From Triops longicaudatus (taxonomy: Eukaryota > Arthropoda > Branchiopoda > Notostraca > Triopsidae): a stretch of 64,000 bases of DNA. The stretch is taken from NCBI GenBank assembly GCA_022885665.1, contig JAGQDJ010000017.1, forward strand, positions 186,001-250,000, given 5' to 3'. The notes beneath the pieces are model-generated. The model did not search any database. It was not told the DNA's origin and saw only the letters and a program-made list of their open reading frames with translations. This document shows positions 11,018 to 23,641 of this stretch, piece by piece. Made by a program: the position numbers and the translations under genes. Numbering within the stretch: the stretch's first letter is position 1; each line of letters opens with the position of its first letter.

Positions 11018-13749
11018 ATGACATTTCTGCGCATAATCCTGGGCAATCTGTTATTTGTTTTATATTTGAAGTGTATTGCCTGTTACCCAGAACAGGGAAA
11101 ATGGACCTTAAATATCAACCAAGTATTTATTTAAAATTTTCACTTAGCACGCTTCTACAATACACATACGTTGTAGCAAGACAATATCGCCGCTGCTTCC
11201 AAGAACATGTATGCGGGTGCTCGTATTAATGCAAAAGTAGTATGCCACAGTCGCGACAACATCAAAATTCGGATTGGATGGACACTCCGTCAAACGTCGT
11301 GCTGGGAAGAGTATTTGTTCCTGGATAATATAGTTAGTGTATAACTAAACTTCTTTTCAGGTTGACATTTTTCGTATATATTTATAGGGAACAAACTCTA
11401 GCATGAACGAATTGAGCTATTATTTAAACACCCCGGAGCTTTTCACTATTTCGGGCGATTACAGTGAAGTGAAATACAAGAAATATATTGATAACGCCGA
11501 ATACAGCTGTGACGGAATTCCCTTCACACCAGTAATTCCACTAGCTTCTAATTCTGGAGTCTCATGCGTATTTTCAGCCTTTGATAGAAGGAGAAATGAG
11601 CGTCCGGATTAGAAAAATTCCCGAGAATCCAGATAATCCTGCCAAAGGAAAGAGAGATCTTGCGAACACTACGAAAGATGTTTCTCCAAATTCGAACCCA
11701 ACAGTATGTTCCACATTAAAGTATCTGACAGGTTCGTAATCTCTCTTTCTTTTAGAGAACAGACCATCCTGTTTACGTGATTTCTGACGAAGGCGTCTTT
11801 CTGTTCTTGTTTGCAATACAACCTGTCGTCAAAGGTGCCGCGTTTAATGCCACTGTTATTCTCGAGATTAAATCACGAGATGGTACTTACCTTTCGGCGT
11901 CCGATTGGCCGTTGCTTCCTGTACTTAGTTTTCTTTATAACTGTTTTAAAAAGTTATCTTTTTAAACTTTTATTTTCTATTTCCAGTTCTATGGAACGCT
12001 ATGTGGTGTCTACAGTATTCTTGCTATTGCCTGGATGGCAGTCTCTTTATGGAATTGGCGAGACTTGCTTCGTATTCAGTTTTGGATAGCTGCTGTTATA
12101 GTCTTAGGGTTGCTAGAGAAAGTATACTTCCCTTAGTTTTTATAAAACTTGGAAAATTATCGTCCATTCCATTGTAGGCAGTCCTTGTAGCAGAGTATGA
12201 AAGTTTAGACATGTCTGGAGAACTTACGAAGGCTTCTCTGCTATTCGCTGAAGTTATATCGTGTGCCAAACGAACTTTAGCTCGTATCCTAGTATTAATT
12301 GTTTCCATGGGCTTCGGAATTGTCAAGTATTCTATGTCAAGTACACAGGATTTTATTTTCTAAATTTTAACTTTTTTTTTGACAGACCCCGATTAGGACC
12401 TTTGCTGCAGCGAGCTGTTCTGGCAGGAATTTTCTATTTTATCTTGGCCACTGTAGAAGGTGGTCTACGAGTATTGAATCCTCCTCATGATACATCGAAA
12501 CAAGCGCTGGTCATATCCTTGATCCTGGCACTTTTCGACGCCTTGCTCTGTTGGTGGGTTTTCTCGTCATTGGTTCAGACCACGAGAACTTTACGTCTTA
12601 GGAGGTATGTGCTGATGGTTATAAAACTATTCAAGATAACTCGGGGACTTTTTTTTGCAGGAATCTAGTCAAATTGTCTCTGTATCGCCATTTCACTAAT
12701 ACTTTAATCCTTGATGTAATCGCCTCGCTGATATTTATGTTATGGTCGTTGAAGTATCACCGATTTGTCAACTGTTTAACCGTAAGCTCACTTTTAAAAT
12801 TATTATGAAAATTTCTTTTAAAACCTTATTTTCTAGGATTGGAAAGAGTTGTGGGTGGATGAAGCTTTCTGGCGAGTTCTCTTCACAGTATTGTTGGTGG
12901 TTATTTGTATTTTGTGGCGCCCTACAAATAACAATCAGAGATATGCCTTTACACCTTTGTTAGACTCAGGAGACGAGGAAGATGGTGATCAACCTGTTCA
13001 TGGCGGGTTTGGTAAGCTTTCACAATATTAAAGGGCAATGGACACGCACACACACACACAAAAAAAACTTTTCGCATATAAAAGAGCAAAAAATCTAGTT
13101 TTTAGATGCATTTCTTTTTATCATGTGCGAAGTAATGAAGATATTTCGGAAACGTGAAGATATTGAGCGCGGTCATATGGTGCTGTGACGTAACGGGGTA
13201 TGTGCAGGCACAAAAATCGTAGTTCTTATTGGTTCAGCGAGGCCATGTGATGTCTTGATTTGGCGTGTTTTATCCACCCGTGACGTCACGTTCACGCGGC
13301 GAAAAAGTTCGTAAGGCAATAAATCTGGAAGGGCTCGTCAGAAAAAATAATTTGTACAGTACGAATCTATCGAAATCTCAACAGGTGTTTTTGTGTCCAT
13401 TGCCCGTCTATGAATTAAATATTAGAGATTTTTTTGTTACTCTTTTTTATTATTTGTTATTTAAAACTACTGAATGGCTTATTCTGAATTGTTAAACAGA
13501 GGGTATGAAGATGCGTTCAAGTCGCACACAGGGAACTCCCTCGCCACGAAACCGAGACAGTCTTGGGGAGGATGATGATTTGAAATGGATCGAAGAGAAC
13601 ATTCCATCGATGCCAGAGAGTGCGCTGCCAGTGTTGGATTCTGACGAGGTAACCTTTATAATAGGTATTTCGTACTTTTTATTAACCCTAAAGTTTGTTT
13701 TGTACAGGAAATCGTGACAACCAAGTTTGAAGTATCTAAGATGCAGTAA
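11018..13749 (+). CDS. TMEM87: TMEM87 (GOST-family seven-span Golgi protein)
   Basis: Twelve exons (11018-11122, 11177-11332, 11388-11531, 11578-11703, 11756-11920, 11987-12121, 12178-12326, 12386-12604, 12661-12781, 12837-13011, 13500-13648, 13708-13749) give 561 residues, close to human TMEM87A. The first exon encodes a signal peptide (FLRIILGNLLFVLYLKCIA) followed by PEQGKWTLNIN. A lumenal domain then leads to seven spans, with hallmark blocks NWRDLLRIQFWIAAVI, AKRTLARILVLIVSMGFGIV, KPRLGPLLQ, ALCWWVFSSLVQT, LVKLSLYRHFTNTLIL and DWKELWVDEAFWR. The cytosolic tail keeps WRPTNNNQRYAFTPL, FEGMKMRS and DDLKWIEENIPS. TMEM87 proteins sit in the Golgi, affect endosome-to-Golgi traffic and have been linked to cation conductance. 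Intron 3 is only 46 bases, while intron 10 (488 bases) carries a MITE. Confidence 0.95.
13033..13405. mobile_element. MITE-like element in a TMEM87 intron
   Basis: A perfect 13-bp inverted repeat, GGGCAATGGACAC at 13033-13045 and its complement at 13393-13405, bounds 373 bp with no coding capacity. The interior has a CA run next to the left end and two CRE-like TGACG sites at about 13188 and 13282. The target duplication is unclear; TA flanks a few bases outside the repeats would fit a Tc1/mariner derivative. No second copy was noticed in the window. Confidence 0.7.
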
Positions 13750-15015
13750 GGCGAAGCACTGGGTTCTGTAGTCCGTCTTCGTTTGTGATTTCTCAATTTT
13801 ACACTCTTTGTTAATGAATTTCGTATGCGTGCGCACATGTTGGAAGCACGGTCAAACTTCCAAGGTTTCGTATCTATTTATGTTCTTTGTCGTAGCAATT
13901 TCTAAAAAGTGAAATCCAGTTACAGATCATCAGCGGCGCGGAGTAAATGAAGCTAAATACAAATCTAATAATTAAAACGGTAAGGACATTTTTCTTTCTG
14001 AGTAAATCTTAGAAGCATGTGGATTCTAAATATTATCCCTCTTACGAGTCTCGCAATGCCCTTTTCTACCGTGCTTCTCAAACTTGTTGAAGGTAGGGTT
14101 AAATAATTTTTGTCAGGCTTCTGCGTTCCTGTTTCTTTTCCAAGTTTACTCTGAGAATTATGTTGGAAGTGTCCTACAAGAATTCGAGAATATCGTCACG
14201 TGTTTTAAATTTGCAGACAGGGACGTTTCGCTTCATCGCATCCAGAATTCCTATCGAGGTATTTTCTAGCAAGCCAGTCGGTTGTTTGCGGAAAAATATG
14301 GAGCAGCACAAGCACGAGTTAAAATTCTTAGAAATTGGACATCGATTTTGTCAAACCGATATTTATTCGAATAGATATTCGGGTTATACATTCTCTTAGA
14401 GATACAGGAAACTAATTTTTGACAAGAAAATGCCTTCAGATGAATTGAAAACGCCTAAGTATTTCGTCGAGTCACCGAATATAGTTGCGGGCGCTCTTTG
14501 GAAACTTTTCTAGGCATAATTTCTTAGTACTATCACGCTATGCTTTATTTTCAGATTTTCTTGGGGGGGGGGGGAGGTTGCTCTTGTCACGTCTTCCTGA
14601 GTTTCTCTATACCGAACGATTCACCGTACAGGTTAATATTGTAAAAAATGTAAGATAAAAAATTGCGGAAGGCAAGGTTGCGCCTAAGATTTCTGCCCAG
14701 ACAGCTGCTTTTATTTTTCATTCTCCCCATGGTTTATTTGAGAGCTAAGGACTAAAGTCTGTGTAATTGGTTAGTGAAGGCCACTGTGAGCTATAATTTT
14801 CCATAAATACCACCGCGAATGACCTCCGGGTGAACCGAACTATCACTTTCTTCGCAGAGTGAAGCGCTCATGGGTAATAGTTTTTGTAGAACCAAGGAAA
14901 GCCAAAGTTATTTCATCTCCGTGTCAATTGCAAAATACACGTTACTATAACTTTCTATGTCTTCTTAAGTATTTGTTTTACAATTCCGAAGGTATTTTTC
15001 TTTCAAACCCGTACC

Positions 15016-15204
<189 letters not shown>

Positions 15205-15358
15205 CCCGTACCCAGAGCATATGAATGCTCGTGAAAGTGAAAGTGCGCTCCCAAGCGGCTGGAGTTACATACTTCCTGATATGCTGTAGGAAGTTTGTGT
15301 TGATAGCTCCCGACACTCAACATAAATACATTTGGTTGAGAACAGAAAACGTGAAGAG

Positions 15359-16943
15359 ATGGAGACTACAAAAGAGCAGACGGGAGTCAAAAGCTTGGAC
15401 TTGAAAGTCATATTACGGTATACCAGCCTTACCGTTCTAACTTTACAGGTTAGATTTAGTATTAAATTGCAAGCGCTCTATTTAATTCCATTTAATATTT
15501 ACTACAGACTACAGCCACTGTGCTGGCTCTTCGCTATTCTAGAATTAAGTCTTTCGATGTGAATGATGGAAATAAAACGTCACCAGGTGCAGAGGGAATG
15601 TATATCGCCAGTACATCCGTCTTATTGTCGGAACTTATCAAAATGGGTTTATGTCTTTTACTGCTTTGGTATCAAAAACGTAAGTAAATGTTGGTAAAGC
15701 TAGGAACGAGTCCAGATAATGTTTAAGTTAAATTATAATTGTTTAGGATTCTCAGTAAAAGACACATGTAAAACGTTAGCGGGTGAGATATTGATGAAAC
15801 CGTACGAAACCATAAAGTTGGCAATTCCTAGCACATTGTATACTGTCCAGAATAATTTGCTCATCCTTGCTCTCTCGTGTTTGGATGCGGCGACGTATCA
15901 GGTTTGTTTAGGCTTTTCATCGTTCGAGTGCAATTAATATTTGAATTTATTTGTTTCCTATTCAGGTTACATACCAGCTGAAAATTTTGGCCACAGCCGT
16001 CTTTTCCGTACTAATGTTAAGGAAACATATAAGCTCAACACAGTGGGCAGCTTTGGTATTCCTCATGTTTGGTGTAGCACTTGTACAGGTAATGTGATAA
16101 TAAGTAGTTGTTAATTTACATTACAACATTTGTCTTTCTGTAGCTTCCGTCTGTTCAAACCAAATCTGACACGTGCGACCCGAGTTCGTCAAACAGTTGT
16201 TCGACAGATAATCTGAAAGAGTATTACAAAAAGCTATTGGGCTTATCGGCCGTACTTATTTCTTGCATATCCAGCGGCTTTGCTGGCGTTTTTTATGAAA
16301 AACTTCTTAAAGAAGGCTCGCAACCTTCGGTTATTATTCGTAACCTTCAATTAGGTAATTTATTGACACATTGACAAGTTTCTTGTTGACTAATTCAAGA
16401 GTGTTTCCTCTAACAGGTGTATTTTCCATATTGTTCGCTGCTGTTGGAGTATTGGTAATAGATTGGGAAAACGTTTCTATTAAAGGATTTCTTTACGGAT
16501 ACCAAACTATAGTTTGGGTTGTCGTCGGTTTACAGGTACAAGTCTCCTTGAAGCTTTCTTTGTGCGTTGTACAGTGTTTCTAACATGTGGAGAAGTATAC
16601 CTTGTTGTGACTTCTTGAAGGAAACAAATGCTATAAGAAATATTATTTTTAGGCGACCGGTGGCTTACTCGTTGCGGCTACAATCAAATATGCGGATAAC
16701 ATCTTGAAGGGTTTCGCCACTTCTATTTCCATTATCCTTTCCTGTATGTATTCGTACATAATTTTCCAGGACCTAGATATAAACCCGAGCTTCCTTTGTG
16801 GAGCTTTCCTGGTAATCGGTGCCACGTTTTTATACGGCTATTCCCCCAGCACCCCAACAAGTGCAGCTGCTCATCTCAAGGCAAGTCCTGAACATCAAGT
16901 TCTTATTAGCTCTCATCGTCGGAACCAAGCTGCCATTATTTAG
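15359..16943 (+). CDS. SLC35A3: UDP-GlcNAc/UDP-galactose transporter, SLC35A3-type
   Basis: Golgi antiporter bringing nucleotide sugars into the lumen for glycosylation. Seven exons (15359-15448, 15508-15679, 15747-15901, 15966-16088, 16144-16354, 16417-16535, 16653-16943) join in phase into 386 residues. Family blocks in order: LTLQTTATVLALRYSR (first span), KPYETIKLAIPSTLYTVQNN, LDAATYQVTYQLKILATAVF, SSGFAGVFYEKLLKEG, VIIRNLQLGVFSILF, GGLLVAATIKYADNILKG, FATSISIILSCMYSY and the terminal FLYGYSP. The N-terminus fits SLC35A3 better than A1 or A2, but substrate cannot be told from sequence; A2 (UDP-Gal) is the alternative. The C-terminal cytosolic tail (about 45 residues after FLYGYSP) is longer than in vertebrate A3. 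Confidence 0.92.
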
Positions 16944-19476
16944 TTTATGTTATGAAACTCAAGGCATTTTTAATGCCACAAAGTAAGTTGTGCAAATTGT
17001 GACGATACCAAAAAAAGTACCGGTAGTATCTCGTTTTTATATTGCGTACTCCATACCCAACTCAATATTTACTTTTTTGCCCTTGTTTGCTTCATGTTAA
17101 TGGTTGTTTTGTATTGAACCTTGTTTTGAAAGAAAAAAATAACTGTGATACCACAAAAATGAAAACCATAAATTTAGCAAACTACTAAAAGAACGGAACA
17201 TAACAGTTTCTAAACTTAGATACCCTGAGTCGGTTCCATAATCACTGGGCTGCTCATCCGCTCATATGATAAAACAAAAAGTCGTACGAAACTCCACAAA
17301 CGTGGGTACAAAAATACACTTCACTGGCTAGGAATTCACTACCAACTACAAACAACTCATACATTTAAAAGCATTTTCTGGCGTAAATCCAAGTCGATTC
17401 AGTCAGCTTGCACACTCTCGCCCATACATCGTAACGCGTAAAAACCATTCCATCCATTCATCCACACTGGGGTCGTCATCCTTTTTTTTTTCGCCCGGAA
17501 ATTGTGAAAATAATCCAACGTATTCCCCTTACGGAGTAACACAGTAAACATAAACGATATCCATGTTTTTACTCGCGCGGCCGGTCAGGAAATAATCCAA
17601 CGTTTGCCATTCTTGCGTAGCGCAGTAAATAGATCAAATTCATCTGTGAGGGAAGAATTAGACAAACTGAATTAAGATGCCCCTTTTCTTTCTTTTCAGG
17701 CTTCGTGAGCCCGCTAGTTAAATAAAAGCGGAGGTGAAGACCGTTAAGTCCAGGAGGAAAGCGAAAGTTTTGTTCCCAGAATTCCATTCCGAATTTTCAT
17801 TCAGTTCAAAACTGAAGTTTTTAAAGCTACTTACCATGAATTGACAATGTAGAAGTGAGGTAAAACAAGGTAAAACACGAAGTGAAGTAAAACTATTTAC
17901 ATTATGTACACTAGTTAACTTGATTATGGTGAAGTCGGGTTGACTACATGGTTAGCTAAGGTATAACGGCCAACCACGAGTCTACACTAGTTATTACGTC
18001 CGGAGCGACCGAACGGCCGCGTGCGAATGAACACAAGATCGCAAATGCTGCGCAGAAAGAGGTTTTTGCCTAACAGTTTGTGGCCCATTCTTATGTTGTC
18101 TTGTACCCTTACGTCTATTACCTTCGCCCGAGGCCTTCTATTATGCATAGGAGGATAAGATGGCCTGTCGTTTGATGGGGTCGTATAGCATACAAACGAA
18201 CTGCGGAGTAACGGTAGGCCTAGGGGAGACATTGCTAGTGCAGTCGTTAAAGGAGAGCTAGGTTATTACCCTTTCCCCTCCGTTGTAAATGCAGCTGGCA
18301 TGTAGGCAGGTCACTATGACTTGTTTTGATGCAACGGACGTGCAAATACCGTCCCCGTTTCCTTCTTGTCTACCCTTTTACTGCGATAGCCACCCCATAC
18401 CTCTCCCTCCATCCTTATCCAAGTACTTTGACCCCTTGCGAAGTTTCAAACACCCTTGCACGTCTGTCTTTGCAAATGTACGACTTCAAAGTAAGAATGT
18501 ACACAAAAATGCCGAAGATTTTTGAGATTTTCTGTATTTTCTCGCTCCAAACGTGCATTCTATCTTTCAAAAAAAGCGAAAACCACTTCCACCGCCGAAG
18601 CTGGGCCTGTAGATTGGCGGCCGGACGGGAAATGGATCTGGTAATCGCAATCGATTAGGCGGCTCTAAAAACACGGCAAGAGAATTTGCGTGACAGATTA
18701 TACATCACGAAAAGGAATCGTATACGATTAGAGATTTCCTTTAGGAAATAACAAAGTATAGAAACTCAGCTCATTTGATTACGCTTTATTTTTATAGAAA
18801 AAAATATTCTCTCGAAAATACGACTGTTAACACTATTATGACTATTTTTGTGAGTATCGAAAGTTTCTATAGTGTAGCTACTTCTTTACATTGAAATTAA
18901 AGAACTTGCATGAGGAGACAAATGATGTATGACAAATTTACAAGGTCTAATTAAGTGTGCCGAGGCTGATCTATCTTCATTAGGCATTGAAAGGGCATTG
19001 AACCTTGGAATCTAAAGCCACAGAAACCCCGCGACCGACACACTGGAAAGCCTACTTAGCGAGAGTAGGACAGTAGAAATGAAGGTTTTGTTAAATTCAA
19101 TTGCAGAAACTCCTGCGTTTGTTAACTTTTAAAATAATTATTGTGGGAATATTGTTGAAAAAATCATCCACGCGTCTTTTCAAGCTTATTATATTATATT
19201 CGCATACAAAATCAAGGTTCCATTTCGCCTGCAGAACTATTTTTTTAAAATAAATTTATAGGCCTCTATAGTTCAGAAATGCTTATGCAAGATAATTTCT
19301 TACTTTTTTTGTTCTTGCAGTTTTCACATTTTTTCGCTGAACCAGATTTTCATTTACCCAACCTAACGCCCGCTTCCGTGCAGGCCGGACAAGAGGGCTT
19401 AATGTCTATAGTGCACTATGAGACAGGCGCTGACGCAATATACAACATATTTTGAATTTCACAAAGACTGGAATTT
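16944..19476. other. Intergenic, 2.5 kb, no gene seen
   Basis: AT-rich. A weak duplicated block occurs at about 17510-17560 and 17588-17635: both contain AATAATCCAACG followed by a similar GTAAC/CGCAGTAAA stretch. Open frames (e.g. 18326-18658) are low-complexity and lack features. No RNA gene was recognised. Confidence 0.55.
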
Positions 19477-20911
19477 TTATTCTACCATTTTCTTACCTGG
19501 AAGAATAGGGAATCGGTCATGATCGCCGCCAACCATGCCTGGGATAAATGGTAGAGGACGAGGAATTAGGTCAGGAACTGACGGAGGTGGACAGGCTGGT
19601 AAGAACGAACCAAAGATGCACAAAGCGCGACAATTCCTTTCGTATTCCCTCTTTTCCAGCCAAAACTTTTTATACAGCTGCTTCCAATCCGTAACTCCTT
19701 CTTCGTGGACTTTCTTAGATGAGAAATCCCGAGAAAACAGATGCTTCCATAGAGTCTGATCACTAAGCCAGGTTCTGAACTGCCGACACGTTTGTCCTAA
19801 ATGTAGTAAGCTAACCAAATCTAACCGGCACAACAGGGAGAACGTAATTTCCGCGGGAAGATTTGTAAGCGAAGGGGGTACTCTACCCTTGGACGCTTCT
19901 TGGAGTGCAATCAACAATGGATAGGCTACATTGTTTTTTAATTCTCGTGACAATTGCTGTAGCTTAAATAATTCGACTTTCTGGAAGTCAGACAACCGAA
20001 CGTAATCGCTGACACGGAACTTGGCACCGAAGCTTTCCGTTGTTAAGGACGAGGTTCCTAAACAATCATTTGTGTCGGTTTGTTTTGATGTTCTAACGGT
20101 CAGGGAACATTGTAGGTGTTACCTCGGGTGACACTGTAGGGACCAAGCTCCACAATGGTCAAGGTACAGGTAGCGTGAGGTGATAGGCTGGACATGTAAT
20201 GCAATTTCATACAGCCTCCAACCCATTCCCATTTTTCTGGTAGAAGGTGGTACAGATCTGTACCGATCGCATCTGGGTCATATTTCTGTGGCCAAAAGCC
20301 GCTTTCTAGCATGAGAACATGGAAAATTGCTGCTAGAAATTCGAGCGGTGTCTGAAGGAGAGGACTGTGCTGATCTACGAAATGTTGCAGATTTGGAGGA
20401 TAGGCATTTAGCCTGGATTCGTGAATCTGTACCGGCTCGTCAATTTTTCTGTTTTCCGATAATCATTTTCAGGAATTTATAGACTGCAGTGCTTTAACAC
20501 AATAAAATACCTCAACTTAGGTTGCAGTTCGTCACACGCTGACGAAAAGTTCAATTTGCGTGAAAGTTCCGGAGTACTAGTATCAGAACTTTCGTTTGTG
20601 TTGGGAAGTGTTGGCACGTTGAGTAAATAGAGCAAGTCTCCCGGTACGAGTCCGAGCTCTTCGACAAAACTCTCAGGATCTGCGACCATGGGTTCTTTTC
20701 CGTTTAAGCTTAAGACTATTGGTAGACTGACAGTTAATCGTAATAAATTATTTTAATGTACCAACGGTATAATATTAAATTACTTTTGAATGACGAATTT
20801 CTGCTCTAATTCAATAGCGACTTTTCCGAGGAGGACATTTACTTTATCCTCTTTTTCCAAGTCAATAATTAATGGTTTTTGATTGTGATAGACTCTGATA
20901 CGGAGTTTCAT
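19477..20911 (-). CDS. FBXO7: F-box only protein 7
   Basis: Substrate adaptor of SCF ubiquitin ligase that also binds PI31 and affects proteasomes and mitophagy (nutcracker in flies). Four exons (20911-20784, 20726-20511, 20448-20123, 20057-19477) give 416 residues. It opens with a ubiquitin-like domain (MKLRIRVY..., LPIVLSLNGK, GLVPGDLLYLL), continues with the FP domain (LEFLAAIFHVLMLESGF, LLPEKWEWVGGCMKLHYM) and an F-box near residue 270 (LTNLPAEITFSLLCRLDLVSLLHLGQTCR, described by position 19868-19782). The proline/arginine tail ends RPLPFIPGMVGGDHDRFPIL. At the end, CCAG|GTAAGA could be a splice donor, so the true C-terminus may lie in a missed exon; otherwise it stops at 19477, shorter than human (522). 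The acceptor at 20058 was picked because it alone restores phase. Confidence 0.93.
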
Positions 20912-22806
20912 TGTAACGATCGTGTGTGTGTAGCACAAGGATAATCAAATCACGATATTTCTACTTCTTGCCTTCTGAAGTCAATGCACGCACCAATGCT
21001 TTCTTCTATTATTGTTTACGTTCAGTCAACGTTGGCTGGGAGAATTAGTTCACGCCCCCTTGCAACATCCAATCCGCGCACTAAGGTCAAATTCCTGGGA
21101 CGTATTACTCAAGAGATTAAAATTTAACATACATTTAGGATATTATGATTTTAAAAGAAACAGTTGCATAACTGGGTTAATTTTCAAAATTTTGTGTTAA
21201 AGTTACGTTTTTGTAAAAATTAGAATGGGAATTGTTCTAAAGGTTATCATAAAAGAAGGGCAAAAATTTGTCCCACAAATTTACAGAATAATATACAAAA
21301 AACGCGGAATAATACATCAAAACACCATAAAAAAATAAAATAAAAAGGAAATGTGTAAAGCTTTGACAAAATCCAAAGAAAGCGTCGTGAGTAGCACATC
21401 ATTGCGACCGAAAATCATATGAGAACTATAGAAACAATTAGTCTAGTGCATTGTTGACGCAAATGGTGTGAAAACGTCGTACGGGGCGCCAATTGTATAG
21501 CACTGTAATTGCTGTAAGCACTGTAATTGTATAGCACTGTAACAGCACTATTTATCGAACTATGCTACCAGGAAGCTTTTTTCAAATTTGTCATGCGTGC
21601 TGAGACCATACTAGAGCTTTCGACCGAATTTTCTGTGCATAACACTTGCCCATTTCTCGTGCCAAAAAGATTAAAAAGCCTTTCCACTTGAATGCATTTT
21701 CGTAGTGTATATTTTACCCTATAAACGAAGGACCTCATTGGCAAGCGTCTTGCGCATTGAAGAAAAATATTAATTCACAAATAACGTTTTAAGTCATTCT
21801 AACCGTAGTGTACCGAACTCGGACCTGCTATGGTAAAAAAATCGAGACGAAAAGAGACGCAGTGTGGAGGAATAACAGTGTGTCAGAGATTACAAAGGTT
21901 ACACACTAGTTTGGAGACTCAAATTCTCTTAAAAGTAACTGCGTGAAACTGCAATCTCATGTGTCTTGTGCAATGTTTTTGAGAACACAGCACTCACAGA
22001 GACAAGTTCATTAACAAATCAAAAAATATATCGCTTGAAGCGTTTGCCCATATATAGACGAAGGAAAGATCGGTAAAGGAGGCCAATCTATGTCAGGGCG
22101 TAAAATTTAACTAGGAGACGTGAAATAGCTCGTGGTTCGGATACAAAGGTGCCCCATATTCGGAATCTTGTTTGTATGCTCGAATCTCTATGGCTTGGGG
22201 AAAAAAGTACATCTATTAGAATATCCAATCAGACAAAAGGGACTGCAACCCACAAAGTTCAGTAACGCCAAGGTTTTACACCGAAAGAAAATTAGTACAG
22301 TACAATCTAGGCAGTACTGTTATTCTGCATATAACAGGGCATACCAATCCCCAGCCGCTTAAACGAGGATTAAAATTTTAAACGCATAAACGATTTAAAC
22401 ATTGTTAGGATTTTAAGAGGCAATTGTGAAAGTAAATTGATCTGTGTTAAGTTTGTTTGAGCAAGTTAGAATTAAGAGCGTTTTAATAAGTTACAAATAA
22501 TTTCCCTGTCCATTACTCAAGCAAACACAGTTTCCTCAACAGAAACTATATAATACCTAGGCAATTGAAAGAATTGCATAGCGCGGTCGTAAATTGAAGC
22601 CATCTCCACATCTGGCGCAGCTGACGTTTATTTGTATACACGTTTGCGGGATTGGAATCATTCTGCCGCCTGAACTGTTTGTTGCGGTGACAAGGAAATA
22701 GGGCCCTGTATTTAAATCAAAGTAGGAAACTTAAAGTGGCAACATTCCGTGTTTAAAACTGTATGCCAACAACGGTGTTTTACGTTGTTGTATACTTCGA
22801 TAAATT
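20912..22806. other. Intergenic, 1.9 kb, with a short duplicated motif
   Basis: AT-rich, no gene recognised. An exact 18-bp direct repeat, AATTGTATAGCACTGTAA, occurs at 21491-21508 and 21525-21542. Confidence 0.55.
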
Positions 22807-23641
22807 ATGGAAGGATTGTTGTGGAAGTGGACGAATTATTGGAACGGTATTCTCACTCAATTTGAATCGAAGATTTTTCAAATAAAAAGTATTGTTGTGT
22901 CTAGGTTGGCAAGCCAGATGGTTTGTTCTTGACCAAGGCGTTTTAGCTTACTACAAGTCACAAGAGGAAGTTAATCAAGGATGCAAAGGTTCTGTCAGCC
23001 TTTCTGCGTGTGAAATAGCAGTGAACAATGCCGATCCTCTTCGATTAGACCTGATCATTCCAGGAGAACAACATTTTTATCTGAAAGCAGCTACTCCGCA
23101 AGTAAGGCAGCAGTGGCTTGTTGCACTAGGTAGTGCCAAAGCCTCTCTTTCTAGCCAACAAAACAAAGATTCCGGTAAGGACGTCGTGCTCAACGCATTC
23201 TTGTTTTATTTTTTAATGTATTATTATTTTTTAAATATATATTTTTAACAGATTTTTTAAATTATTGCAGACACTAGTCCAGATGTACTAAAAACGAAGC
23301 GTGCCGAATTACGTTTATACTGTGATCTATTGATGCAGCAAGTACATTCAGTTAGAGAAACGTTCTCCGAGTCAGATGATACTGGAAAGGTCTATCTAAC
23401 AAAAATTCAATTAAGAGTGTGTGTTTATGTGTGATAACCTTTTGGGCTAATTGTTTAGCGGCTGACCGAGTCGACTTTGCTTATTGGGGCAACATGTGAC
23501 ACCTTTATCAAGACCTTGGAAGAGTGTATGCGTCTGGCTAGCGCCAATTTTACTTACGAGCTTCCTCACACGCATGTAACAGATTCAGCTATCTCCGTGA
23601 CGAGAAACAAAGGAAAAAAGGTAATCCCTTCAGATTACTAG
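22807..23641 (+). CDS. PLEKHA3: FAPP1-like PI4P-binding PH-domain protein (short form)
   Basis: PLEKHA3/FAPP1 binds PI4P and Arf1 at the trans-Golgi. Exon 1 (22807-22846) encodes MEGLLWKWTNYWNG, and exons 22905-23174, 23271-23389 and 23459-23620 follow in phase. The PH domain spans roughly residues 1-95 with WQARWFVLDQGVLAYYKS, the IIPGEQHFYLKA block and the closing QQWLVALGSAKA. A second conserved block, KTKRAELRLYCDLLMQQVHS and FIKTLEECM, marks FAPP proteins specifically. If the frame reads through the GTAATC at 23621 it stops at 23641, giving 203 residues against 300 in vertebrates. A missed last exon is possible; I found none downstream. The donor at 23390 (GTCTAT) is weak. PLEKHA8/FAPP2 shares the PH domain, but no GLTP domain is seen. 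Confidence 0.9.
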
